Assembly (NCBI GenBank): GCA_035550215.1
Contig: DASZPM010000007.1
Coordinates: 1-64,000 of the forward strand
Direction: 5' to 3'
Source of the DNA: JABDFW01 sp035550215
Lineage (GTDB): Bacteria; Bacteroidota; Bacteroidia; Chitinophagales; Chitinophagaceae
Length of the DNA stretch: 64,000 nucleotides
The position numbers and the translations under genes are program-made. Positions 1-7,107 of the stretch are shown one piece after another. Under the pieces are notes generated by a model. That model was not told the origin of the DNA, made no database searches, and saw only the letters and a list, made by a program, of their open reading frames with translations. Within the stretch, counting starts at the first letter, position 1. Every line of letters begins with the position of its first letter.

Positions 1-2
1 TT

Positions 3-356
3 GGGTTTGTTCCGGGTTGTGAAAGCGATGTGCAGGCATTAAAAAAATTGCCATTGGCAGTAGCGCCGGAAAGCAAAATATATGGCGATTCGGCTTATAC
101 GGATTACCAGGCAGAAGATGATATGAAAGAGACCGAATTGATAGAGCTGATGATACAAAGGAAATGTAATGCCAAAAGAAAAGATGAACCCTGGATAAGA
201 TTTATTAAAGAATATATGAGAAAAGGAATAGAAACATCCTTTAGCGAAATAAAGGCTTTGTTCTTAAGAAAAATACATGCAGTAACCTTTAAAGGGTTCC
301 TGATAAAACTGGTGATGTTTATTTTAGCTTTTACGCTTAATAAACTCACCAATTAA
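3..356 (+). CDS. IS982-family transposase, C-terminal part (cut by left edge)
   Basis: The frame is open to the window edge (it reads GFVPGCESDVQALKK before the first internal start), so this is the C-terminal third of a transposase of normally about 290 residues. The block 'YGDSAYTDYQ', then 'RKCNAKR', then 'RKGIETSFSEI' and 'IHAVTFKGF' is the signature of the DDE domain of IS982 transposases; the Glu in 'GIETSFS' is the likely third catalytic acid. It would cut and rejoin the ends of its own insertion sequence. The right end of the element should lie just after the stop, in or near 357-370; no complete terminal inverted repeat can be checked because the left end is outside the window. The family call rests on remembered motifs. 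Confidence 0.8.
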   Translation, partial: GFVPGCESDVQALKKLPLAVAPESKIYGDSAYTDYQAEDDMKETELIELMIQRKCNAKRKDEPWIRFIKEYMRKGIETSFSEIKALFLRKIHAVTFKGFLIKLVMFILAFTLNKLTN

Positions 357-364
357 CTGGCAAC

Positions 365-730
365 TTGAATTATATAGTAGAAACAGCATGGGCTCGTTTA
401 GTAAAATTAGAAGACCAGCTCGGACAAACCGTAAAACTGCGGGGCAAGGCCATCAGTTCGAACGGGAATTGGTGGTTCAACTACATGGGTACCGATATTT
501 ACGTAGAAAATATGGCTAAACTCCCCAACTGGACGGTGGACAACGATTTTCGCTCCATGGAAATAACCGGAACGCTTGCGCAGGAGGAATTGCCCCTTTT
601 AAACTCCACCAGCTTTAACCAGCGCAACGCCACGAAAATGTATTACATAGTAAAAAACGCGTCATGGGCTTCCATAGATGAACTACTGCTGCCAGAGTTG
701 GTGTATGATAAATATGGAATACAATGGTAG
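365..730 (+). CDS. Hypothetical protein, possibly 5'-truncated by the IS
   Basis: A 121-residue frame starting with TTG 8 bases after the transposase stop. I do not recognise the family. The run 'VKLRGKAISSNGNWWFNY' followed by 'SMEITGTLAQEELP' has alternating beta-strand character that could be an OB-fold, but this is only an impression. The start lies where the right end of the IS982 element is expected, there is no ATG near it and no clear ribosome binding site, so the protein may be the C-terminal part of a gene interrupted by the insertion. No signal peptide or membrane segment is seen. Confidence 0.45.
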   Translation: MNYIVETAWARLVKLEDQLGQTVKLRGKAISSNGNWWFNYMGTDIYVENMAKLPNWTVDNDFRSMEITGTLAQEELPLLNSTSFNQRNATKMYYIVKNASWASIDELLLPELVYDKYGIQW

Positions 731-782
731 CTGGCTAAAGCCCGGTCCGTCTTAACTACTACGCAGTCAGCGCCTTATTCCC

Positions 783-2084
783 TCAATCATTTATCGCCTG
801 GTACACTAATGGCTTAAACTGTTTATCGGTGTCAGCCACATGCGGCCCCCACATATTGCGGTAGATAATTACCACCATCTTCTCTTTTGGATCAACCCAA
901 AACGAGGTGGAAAATACCCCGCCCCATGCAAATGTACCGGCCTGGCTTGGCCCAAGGCGGCTGCCATTTTCTGTCGTGAGGGAAAAACCGAATCCCCATT
1001 TATTCTCCGTTTTTACGCCAAGGTCAACAAACAGGTCGCCAATCTGGTTCATGGTCATCATGCGTACGGTGTTATGGGACAGAAGCCTTACACCATTGTA
1101 CTCCCCGCCGTTTAACAGCATCTGCAGCAATATTGCATAATCATACAGCGTAGACACCAAACCACCGCCGCCCGAAAAATAGTCGGTGTGCTGCAGCGGG
1201 TAATTCATGTCAAGCGCGCCGCCAAACACACTGCCCTGCTTTTTTATTGCTCCCGTAGAATCTGTTTGAAAAAAGTTTACCAGCCTGCTGGCCTTATCGG
1301 CAGGCAGGTTAAAGTAGGTATCTTTCATGCCCAGTGGTTGAAATATCCGCTTCTGAAAAAACTCTTCCAGCGTCATGCCGCTCCACACCTGTACCAGGTA
1401 GCCCAATACATCATGGTTAAGGCCGTATTTCCATTTTTCGCCCGGTTGAAAAAACAGGGGTAGTTTACCCAGCCGGGTCATCGCGCCAGCCAGTGTTTGC
1501 CCTTTTGTGCCCACACCGCCTGTCATGGCATCTTTTGCATAAATAGCAATTTCTGCCGGTGTGCCAATGGCAGGGTAACCAAGGCCCGAGGTGTGTGTAA
1601 GCAAATCGCGGATGGTAATAGGGCGTTTTGCCGGCACCGTGGTATAGGTGGTGTCCGCAGGGTTATAGGTCGCCAGCACCCGCGCATTAGCAAAGGAGGG
1701 TATAAACTTGGCCACCGAGTCGTCCAGCGAAAATTTTCCTTCTTCCCACAACATCATCACCGCTACCGTGGTAACAGCTTTTGTTTGGGAAGCGATACGG
1801 AAAATGTCGTTTTTATCCAGCGGCGCTTTTGTATCCATATCGTTATAGCCATGCGCTTTGTAAAATACAATTTTGCCTTTGCGGGCTATCAGTACCGCTG
1901 AGCCGTTTATCCAGTTATTTTTAACCCAGTCATTCATAGCAGCATCGAGACGGCCAAGACGTTCGGCAGAGAACCCGCCGGCCTGCGGGGGCGCTTCGGT
2001 AAGTGCGTTTGATTGTGCAAAGGCAGGTGTTGCAATAACAATAAATGCAAATAATACAAGCAGTAAGTTCACATGGCGGCTCAT
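783..2084 (-). CDS. Secreted serine hydrolase, beta-lactamase/class C family
   Basis: A 433-residue protein of the beta-lactamase fold superfamily (esterases, D-amino peptidases, penicillin-binding proteins). The nucleophile motif S-x-x-K is seen as SQTK in 'RIASQTKAVTT' (Ser about residue 99), the second motif as Tyr in 'KYGLNHDVLGYLV', and the third as 'WGG' in 'FAWGGVFSTSF'. A signal peptide follows the second methionine (MSRHVNLLLVL... AFAQ), so I start at 2084 rather than the upstream ATG at 2117. It probably acts in the periplasm; the substrate cannot be told. It stands alone, convergent with the preceding small gene. No partner suggests true beta-lactam resistance. Confidence 0.85.
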   Translation of the reverse strand: MSRHVNLLLVLFAFIVIATPAFAQSNALTEAPPQAGGFSAERLGRLDAAMNDWVKNNWINGSAVLIARKGKIVFYKAHGYNDMDTKAPLDKNDIFRIASQTKAVTTVAVMMLWEEGKFSLDDSVAKFIPSFANARVLATYNPADTTYTTVPAKRPITIRDLLTHTSGLGYPAIGTPAEIAIYAKDAMTGGVGTKGQTLAGAMTRLGKLPLFFQPGEKWKYGLNHDVLGYLVQVWSGMTLEEFFQKRIFQPLGMKDTYFNLPADKASRLVNFFQTDSTGAIKKQGSVFGGALDMNYPLQHTDYFSGGGGLVSTLYDYAILLQMLLNGGEYNGVRLLSHNTVRMMTMNQIGDLFVDLGVKTENKWGFGFSLTTENGSRLGPSQAGTFAWGGVFSTSFWVDPKEKMVVIIYRNMWGPHVADTDKQFKPLVYQAIND

Positions 2085-2329
2085 AACGTTAGTGGTTTGA
2101 TGCTTAAAAATAGGCATTTAATTGAATGAAGCAAAGGTTTTGAAAGGATGAAATGATGCTTAGTTAAAAATGAGCCGCGTTAAAATTACCCATTCCGCAG
2201 GCGGGGCAAACAGTAAAGGGTTTTTGGTTACCTTTAATGGCGCCAAAAATATTGAATGATTGCAGGCCGGGTAAAAATAAAACGGTTGCATACCTCTGTA
2301 TAAACTGGCATTGCATAAAACCAAAATGA

Positions 2330-3067
2330 ATGAGACTGAAAGATAAAATTGCCCTGGTTACGGGCGCAGCCAACGGCATAGGCCTTGCAACGGCAAAGCG
2401 TTTTGCACAGGAAGGCGCAAAGCTTATTTTATGGGACGTGTCAGCCGGGGTGGGTGATGTTGCGGAAGAGCTAAAGCAGCAGGGGTGCGATGCCATTTTT
2501 AAACAGGGTTCCGTAACCAACCAGGACGAAGTACTGCAGGGCGTTGCCGAAGCTATGGCACATTTTGGGCGTATAGACATCTTAATAAACAACGCTGGCA
2601 TTACAAAAGACCGGACATTGCTTAAAATGAGCAAGCAGGAGTGGGACGATGTAATAGCCGTTAACCTTACCGGCGTTTTTAATTGCACGCAGGCTGTTGC
2701 GCCGATAATGAAGGAGCAAAATTACGGCCGCATTGTTTCTGCATCTTCCAACGTAGCTATACGCGGCAACTTTGGGCAAACCAACTATGTTGCCACCAAA
2801 TCTGCCATTATTGGTATGACAAAAGTGTGGGCGATGGAATTGGGCCGCTATGGTATTACCGCCAACTGCATTGCACCAGGTTTTATTACCACTGCCATGA
2901 CAGATTTAATGCCCGAAGAAGTGCGCAAACAAAGCCTGCCGCATATACCCCTTGGCAAATGGGGCGTGCCGGAAGATATTGCCAACGGCTACCTGTACCT
3001 TGCCAGCGATGAAGCCGGTTTTGTAAGCGGCATCTGCCTGACCATTGACGGCGGCGCGGCGAGGTAA
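2330..3067 (+). CDS. fabG: Short-chain dehydrogenase/reductase, FabG-like
   Basis: A 245-residue classical SDR, the usual length for 3-oxoacyl-[ACP] reductase. The NAD(P)-binding motif TGAANGIG is at the N-terminus, 'NNAG' follows about residue 86, and the active site shows Ser in 'VSASSN' and the pair Tyr/Lys in 'NYVATKSA'. It reduces 3-oxoacyl thioesters with NADPH if it is FabG; closely related SDRs act on other keto or hydroxy substrates, and no fatty-acid genes lie next to it, so it may be a paralogue rather than the essential enzyme. ATG start; single-gene unit divergent from the serine hydrolase. Confidence 0.82.
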   Translation: MRLKDKIALVTGAANGIGLATAKRFAQEGAKLILWDVSAGVGDVAEELKQQGCDAIFKQGSVTNQDEVLQGVAEAMAHFGRIDILINNAGITKDRTLLKMSKQEWDDVIAVNLTGVFNCTQAVAPIMKEQNYGRIVSASSNVAIRGNFGQTNYVATKSAIIGMTKVWAMELGRYGITANCIAPGFITTAMTDLMPEEVRKQSLPHIPLGKWGVPEDIANGYLYLASDEAGFVSGICLTIDGGAAR

Positions 3068-3130
3068 GGCCGGGTTTTGTGTTTTATGTTTTGTGTTCTG
3101 TGTTCCCCGTTTTAGCCTTGTTTCCACTTT

Positions 3131-3415
3131 CCAGCGGGGGAAAAGGGAGGAATGCTGTTTGTAATAAATATTTGATTTTCAAATAATTATATTAAAAATG
3201 GTATAATTTTTTTGTCATTCATGCCACCCCGGCACCTCCCGGCATTTCTAATCGGCGCTCCTTTTATAACAGTTATAAACTTTTTTCAAAAAGGCCCCAG
3301 TAGGTTCGCCCAGCGGGAGGATATAGTTGGATAAGGGAGGAATGCAATTTTTGATAATCAATTGAATATCAAATGCTTGATTAAAAATTATGCAATTTTT
3401 TTTAAAATTCATCCC
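3131..3415. repeat. Two degenerate AT-rich repeats, 190 bases apart
   Basis: Copy 1 (about 3131-3225) and copy 2 (about 3310-3415) share CCAGCGGG, then GGGAGGAATGC, an AT-rich core with ATTAAAAAT and TTTTTTT, and end in TTCATGCC or TTCATCCC. The ends are roughly inverted (GGGAGGAATG against ATTCATCCC) and copy 2 is an imperfect palindrome around ATTTTTGATAATCAA and TTGATTAAAAATTATGC. This resembles a MITE or duplicated palindromic element, but the copies are diverged. No gene can be supported between 3068 and 3685. Confidence 0.5.
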
Positions 3416-3561
3416 TTCTGCCTGGCCCTTAAATCTTCCAATCATTAGTTTCAAAGAACTTCCTTAGCTATATATACAAAAGGTGGGAATGTCTCACTTT
3501 TTCTAGAAGTTTTTTTCTCATTCAGCGCGTAACGAAGAGTCTGCCAAATAAGCGAACTTGC

Positions 3562-3608
3562 GCTCGTAGCCAGCCGCCTACAAAACCGGTACACAAGGCA
3601 ACGGAGGC
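3562..3608 (+). repeat. REP-like palindrome, copy A
   Basis: A 47-base element: arm GCTCGTAGCC, a spacer containing CTACAAAACCGGTACACAA, then GGCAACGGAGGC. It matches copies D and E in order and orientation with a few changes (GGCAACGG for GGCTACGG). See the RAYT entry at 4868 for the proposed link. Confidence 0.75.
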
Positions 3609-3625
3609 ATAAGCTTTTATTAAAT

Positions 3626-3648
3626 ATGCTATTTGTTGTAATTTGTAC
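3626..3648 (+). promoter_or_regulatory. Putative promoter shared with the RAYT gene
   Basis: The 23-base string ATGCT-n-TTTGTTGTAATTTGTAC occurs here and again at 4843-4865 with one difference. It contains TAATTTG (3639-3645), which fits the Bacteroidota -7 box TAnnTTTG except for one base; no convincing -33 TTG lies 19-20 bases upstream. The next start codon is at 3686, a normal leader distance. Confidence 0.4.
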
Positions 3649-3685
3649 CTGTTTTTTAACCTTAAACAATTAGCAACCCTTTTTT

Positions 3686-4219
3686 ATGACACATCATAAT
3701 ACAGTCACTTTACTGCTTTTTGCAATTTTTAATTTTGTTATTAATCCATTTATTGGTACTGCCCTTGCCGCTGTTGCAACTAATTTGCCGTTGAACCTGA
3801 AAATTAAGCCCTGGCTGCTGGAGTTTTTTAGCGCCGCTATATTTTACATTGTAATTATGCTAATTATTTTGCGGGGTGAAGGATTTGCTATTGGGTATTT
3901 GGTTTTACTTGTACCGATTTTTGTTTATATCACCTTTACTCGCCGTATGGCTGATAACAGGCTGTTTTTAACAGCTATAAATAAACAAGATGGCACCCTG
4001 CTGTTGCATTGCTTTTATCCTTTAGATGTAAAAAGAAGAATTGAATTTACACCGGGTGGCGATAATCATATACAGCTTGACAGATTAAAAAACTGGTTTT
4101 CATACCCGTTGCAACTAACATATACAACGCCAGAAGGTAAGCTGAAAGTGATTATACTTGATAAAGAATTGTATAATCAAATAGCCGTTGACTTAGAAAA
4201 AGGACTTGCACCGCAATAA
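3686..4219 (+). CDS. Hypothetical membrane protein, three TM segments
   Basis: A 177-residue protein of no family I recognise. Residues about 5-35, 45-65 and 68-88 are hydrophobic and look like three membrane helices; the remaining half is soluble, beginning at the positive 'FTRRMADNRL' and containing 'HCFYPLDVKRRIEFTPGGD', which would face the cytoplasm. It lies between palindrome copies A and B and behind a promoter-like string also found upstream of the RAYT gene, so it could be cargo in the palindrome-rich island or a bystander. ATG start. Codon use is AT-rich compared with the neighbouring fabG gene. Confidence 0.6.
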   Translation: MTHHNTVTLLLFAIFNFVINPFIGTALAAVATNLPLNLKIKPWLLEFFSAAIFYIVIMLIILRGEGFAIGYLVLLVPIFVYITFTRRMADNRLFLTAINKQDGTLLLHCFYPLDVKRRIEFTPGGDNHIQLDRLKNWFSYPLQLTYTTPEGKLKVIILDKELYNQIAVDLEKGLAPQ

Positions 4220-4288
4220 CAGCTTTCTTACTCTTGCAAGTATTCTGCCGGAAGGCACGCAACTTGCGTCAAAATAATGTTTCCCTTC

Positions 4289-4335
4289 GGCTCTCCATAG
4301 CCAGCCGCCCACAAAACCAGCACGCAAGGAGAGCC
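4289..4335 (+). repeat. REP-like palindrome, copy B
   Basis: GGCTCTCC at 4289-4296 and GGAGAGCC at 4328-4335 form a perfect 8-base stem. The interior reads ATAGCCAGCCGCCCACAAAA then CCAGCACGCAA, matching copy A (AGCCGCCTACAAAACC). The GTAG of the other copies is ATAG here. Confidence 0.75.
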
Positions 4336-4559
4336 AAAATCATTTGTTTCGCCGACAGCCTAAATATAGCGTACACATAAGGCTATAGAGAGCTGGGCTT
4401 TTGTTTTGTGGAGATGCTAAAAAATAAGTAAATTTGATTATGGCAAAAGCAGTAAAAAAAGGGCAAAAGGAGCATCGAATACTTTCTAAAATATTATGCA
4501 GGCGTCTGTAAAAGATAATCTTAAACCTAAAATCAAAAAGGCAGCAGAAAAGAAATAAT

Positions 4560-4721
4560 ATGCGATCATTATATCTTTTTGTTACTGGACTGGGACTGAT
4601 ACTATTCAGAGTATTTTTTGTGATATTAATAGTATATCCAATTGTAAAATGGATATTTTCTCCGTTCATTATGACATGGCGTATATATGGTTATACATTA
4701 TTAGGCCTAGGCTCTCCGTAG
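4560..4721 (+). CDS. Possible small membrane protein (53 aa)
   Basis: An ATG-started frame of 53 codons with a strongly hydrophobic stretch (SLYLFVTGLGLILFRVFF, then VILIVYPIVKWIF). Two shorter frames precede it (4440 and 4499), giving the look of a decayed or chance reading. Its stop codon TAG lies inside palindrome copy C. No homologue is recognised and no ribosome binding site decides the matter, so this is a weak call. The rest of 4220-4867 holds only palindromes B and C. Confidence 0.2.
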   Translation: MRSLYLFVTGLGLILFRVFFVILIVYPIVKWIFSPFIMTWRIYGYTLLGLGSP

Positions 4722-4785
4722 CCTTGTGCGCCAGGCTTTAGAATGGCTGGCTACGGAGGTGTAATAAAAGCCCTGCTGCGCAGGG
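4710..4785 (-). repeat. REP-like palindrome, copy C, inverted, with hairpin
   Basis: On the minus strand this reads hairpin CCCTGC-gca-GCAGGG (about 4770-4785), then CTTTTATTA, then CCTCCGTAGCCAGCC and, after a spacer, GGCTACGGAGAGCC (ends at 4710). The same order, hairpin, T-rich link, CTCCGTAGCC palindrome, is seen on the plus strand in copies D and E. The RAYT gene therefore sits between two inverted modules, each with its hairpin facing the gene. Confidence 0.75.
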
Positions 4786-4842
4786 TATTCAACAACAAAA
4801 TGCTGAAATATTTTTCTGTAAAAATCAAGATCTTTCTGAACT

Positions 4843-4867
4843 ATGCTTTTTGTTGTAATTTGTACAA
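4843..4867 (+). promoter_or_regulatory. Putative RAYT promoter abutting the start codon
   Basis: Second copy of the 23-base string found at 3626-3648 (one base different). The -7-like box TAATTTG is at 4856-4862, only 5 bases before the RAYT ATG at 4868. If transcription starts the usual few bases downstream, the mRNA would be leaderless or nearly so. No clear -33 TTG is visible. Confidence 0.4.
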
Positions 4868-5440
4868 ATGAAAGAGGATGGTTATAAAATACGTGACCAA
4901 CACGGCGTATATTTCATTACGTTTTCAGTTGTGCAATGGGTAGATGTTTTTACAAGACGATGTTATATTGATACTTTGTTAAACAGCCTGCAATATTGTA
5001 TAAAGAACAAAGGCCTGCGTATACATGCATGGTGTTTAATGAGTAATCACCTGCATTTGATATTAAGTGCTGAAAATGGCAACCTCTCCGGCTTATTACG
5101 TGATTTTAAAAGTTTTACCGCTAAAGAGATTTTGCAGCAAATAGCCGGCAATAAAGAAGAAAGCAGAAAAAGCTGGATGCTCTGGCTGTTTAAGCAGGCA
5201 GGTTCAGGCAACAGCAGAAATGAGAACAGCCAGTTTTGGCAGCAAGATAATCAGCCGGTACAACTGCAAACAGTTGAGTTTACTTTAATAAAATTAAATT
5301 ACCTGCATAACAACCCGGTTAAAGCTGGTATTGTTGATAAAGCCGAAAATTATCTTTTCAGCAGCGCCAGGGATTATAATGGCGTAACAGGCTTGTTGCC
5401 TATTGAACATTTAACCGCTGCTTATACTTTACGGCATTGA
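4868..5440 (+). CDS. REP-associated tyrosine transposase (RAYT, Y1 family)
   Basis: A 190-residue single-domain protein of the IS200-like Y1/HUH superfamily. The HUH motif is HLH in 'MSNHLHLIL' (His61, His63); the conserved block 'KLNYLHNNPVKAGIV' carries Tyr145, a candidate nucleophile, followed by 'YLFSSARDY' typical of RAYTs. Such enzymes nick single-stranded DNA at REP hairpins, in E. coli next to a GTAG tetranucleotide (established). Five related palindromes lie within 3.4 kb (3562, 4289, 4710, 5471, 6873), three of them carrying CCGTAGCC (copies C, D, E), one CGTAGCC; two flank the gene as inverted modules. The N-terminus 'YKIRDQHGVYFITF' fits the family, supporting the ATG at 4868. I infer that this protein mobilises, or once mobilised, these elements. 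Confidence 0.9.
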   Translation: MKEDGYKIRDQHGVYFITFSVVQWVDVFTRRCYIDTLLNSLQYCIKNKGLRIHAWCLMSNHLHLILSAENGNLSGLLRDFKSFTAKEILQQIAGNKEESRKSWMLWLFKQAGSGNSRNENSQFWQQDNQPVQLQTVEFTLIKLNYLHNNPVKAGIVDKAENYLFSSARDYNGVTGLLPIEHLTAAYTLRH

Positions 5441-5519
5441 ATATCTGCCTGAGGTAGGCTTTTTATTATAGCTCCGTAGCCAGCAACGCACAAAACCGGT
5501 ACACAAGGCTACGGAGAGC
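5438..5519 (+). repeat. REP-like module D with hairpin, 82 bases
   Basis: Begins at the RAYT stop codon TGA, then hairpin CTGCC-tga-GGTAG followed by GCTTTTTATTATA (looks like a terminator), then GCTCCGTAGCC (5471-5481), a 25-26-base spacer with ACCGGT, and GGCTACGGAGAGC. It matches 6840-6921 at 80 of 82 positions. Confidence 0.9.
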
Positions 5520-5686
5520 GTTGTGTTATTTTACTCGCCAAAGGGGCTTTACACACAAAACTCATCGTTTACATTTGTATTAAACTTTTGTACATTTACC
5601 ATACATGCGGCCCGTTGTTTCGCGTCCTGTAACACCTGAACCGTTGTGCAGCATGTTAATAAAACCCAACCAATCAAAAAAATGCA

Positions 5687-6790
5687 ATGAGACTGTTTTT
5701 TTATTCACTATTTTCTTTAAGCTGCCTCAATCTTTCTTCCCAAACATTGCTTCCATTCAATATAAATGGAAAGTGCACTTCTGAATTATTTAGTGGGAAA
5801 GTTTATTTAAGCTATGAAATTGACGGAAAAGGTAACATAGACAGTTGCCAAATAAAAAATGGGTTATTCAGCTTTTCAGGAAAGATCTTGCATCCCGTGT
5901 TCGCAATCCTGAGTAATGCTAACGGCAGGAAAAGTTTCTTTATAGAACCAAAACCCATAACACTAATAGTTAAAGATGCCGCATTAAAAAATGTTGAAGT
6001 ATTTGGCTCTAATAGTGATAGTGAATACGGCAATATTGAGAACCAACTTGACGGCATTGATAATCGTTGGAAAATAGTTCTTGACACTTTAGATAGAATC
6101 AGCGCAAGAAGTATTACTCAGTTTCAGGAGTTGAAAGAATGGGTGCTACAACCCTATTTTGAGGAAATTAGGGAAACGTATCTTAATTATTTTAAAAACT
6201 ATCCCCAATCATTTGTTACAGCATACTTTTTATCGCTTAACGTCATAGAAATGAACCAGGGTGTTCTTCCAACCGATTCTCTGCAAGCATTCTATCAAAA
6301 ATTTGAGGTGCCCATTAAAAAGAGTTGGTATGGAAAAAAAATTCTTGAAGAGTTATCAAACAGGCAAATAGCCGTCCCGGGAACAAAGGCATTCGATTTT
6401 ACTAAAACCGATAAAGATGGGCATGAACTGTTATTGCAATCTTTTCGGGGAAAGTATGTTTTACTTGATTTTTGGGGGAGTTGGTGTATCCCCTGTAGAA
6501 AAAGCCACCCTCATTTAAAGGCAATATATAACCAGTACAAAGATGACGGCTTTGAAATAATAGGTATTGCCAAAGAATACGGTTCTAAAAACACCTGGTT
6601 AAAGGCCATTGAAAAAGATTCACTTCCCTGGCAGCAGATTTTGTGTGACAGTCTTGATATTGACTACAATATCACATCATTTCCCACCAAAATTTTAATT
6701 GACAAGGAAGGAACAATAATTGGGCGTTATGGGGAAGAAACAACAGAACTTGACAACAAACTAAAGACAATTTTTAACAAACGTAATTAA
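5687..6790 (+). CDS. TlpA-like thioredoxin-fold protein with DUF4369 domain
   Basis: A 367-residue exported protein. A signal peptide (MRLFFYSLFSLSCLNLSSQ) is followed by a DUF4369-type beta domain (about 25-120), a helical linker, and a C-terminal AhpC/TSA-TlpA thioredoxin domain from about residue 235 with the redox motif WCIPC in 'FWGSWCIPCRKSHPH'. It would carry out thiol-disulphide exchange in the periplasm. Such proteins are abundant in Bacteroidota and are usually of unknown substrate. It lies between the nearly identical modules D and E, so it may have been bracketed by their duplication. TACATTTG at 5570-5577 is a possible -7 box. ATG start. Confidence 0.85.
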   Translation: MRLFFYSLFSLSCLNLSSQTLLPFNINGKCTSELFSGKVYLSYEIDGKGNIDSCQIKNGLFSFSGKILHPVFAILSNANGRKSFFIEPKPITLIVKDAALKNVEVFGSNSDSEYGNIENQLDGIDNRWKIVLDTLDRISARSITQFQELKEWVLQPYFEEIRETYLNYFKNYPQSFVTAYFLSLNVIEMNQGVLPTDSLQAFYQKFEVPIKKSWYGKKILEELSNRQIAVPGTKAFDFTKTDKDGHELLLQSFRGKYVLLDFWGSWCIPCRKSHPHLKAIYNQYKDDGFEIIGIAKEYGSKNTWLKAIEKDSLPWQQILCDSLDIDYNITSFPTKILIDKEGTIIGRYGEETTELDNKLKTIFNKRN

Positions 6791-6839
6791 GTGGATAAAA
6801 GTACGGCCGCGCAGCAAAAGTGTTTTAAAAGCCGGGCAC

Positions 6840-6921
6840 TGAATATCTGCCTGAGGCAGGCTTTTTATTATAGCTCCGTAGCCAGCAACGCACAAAACCG
6901 GTACACAAGGCTACGGGGAGC
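6840..6921 (+). repeat. REP-like module E with hairpin, 82 bases
   Basis: Near-identical direct copy of module D (two differences: T to C in the hairpin, which restores a perfect CTGCC-tga-GGCAG stem, and A to G in the last arm). It includes the three bases corresponding to the RAYT stop codon. The rest of the gene-free stretch 6791-7107 shows nothing else I can support. Confidence 0.9.
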
Positions 6922-7107
6922 TCTGGGGGAATATTTTTATGTCAAATATGACATATGGTTTAGTAGTTAATTGGAACTGCCAATACAGATAGGTGTATTG
7001 CGGATGATTAATATTTATAAGATACTGAGACAATTACTACCAACTTTGGTTAAAATATTCATTAAGTTGTGGTTCTATAGGGAGTGTAAAATAAACTGTG
7101 GCAGGCG

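Noticed and set aside
783..2084. Antibiotic-resistance beta-lactamase
   Set aside because: The S-x-x-K and Tyr motifs fit the superfamily, but the Y-x-N and K-T-G motifs of true class C enzymes are replaced; a general serine hydrolase is safer.
4340..4669. 109-codon minus-strand frame
   Set aside because: It overlaps small + strand frames and a palindrome edge, shows no recognisable motif, and has the composition of a chance frame in AT-rich DNA.
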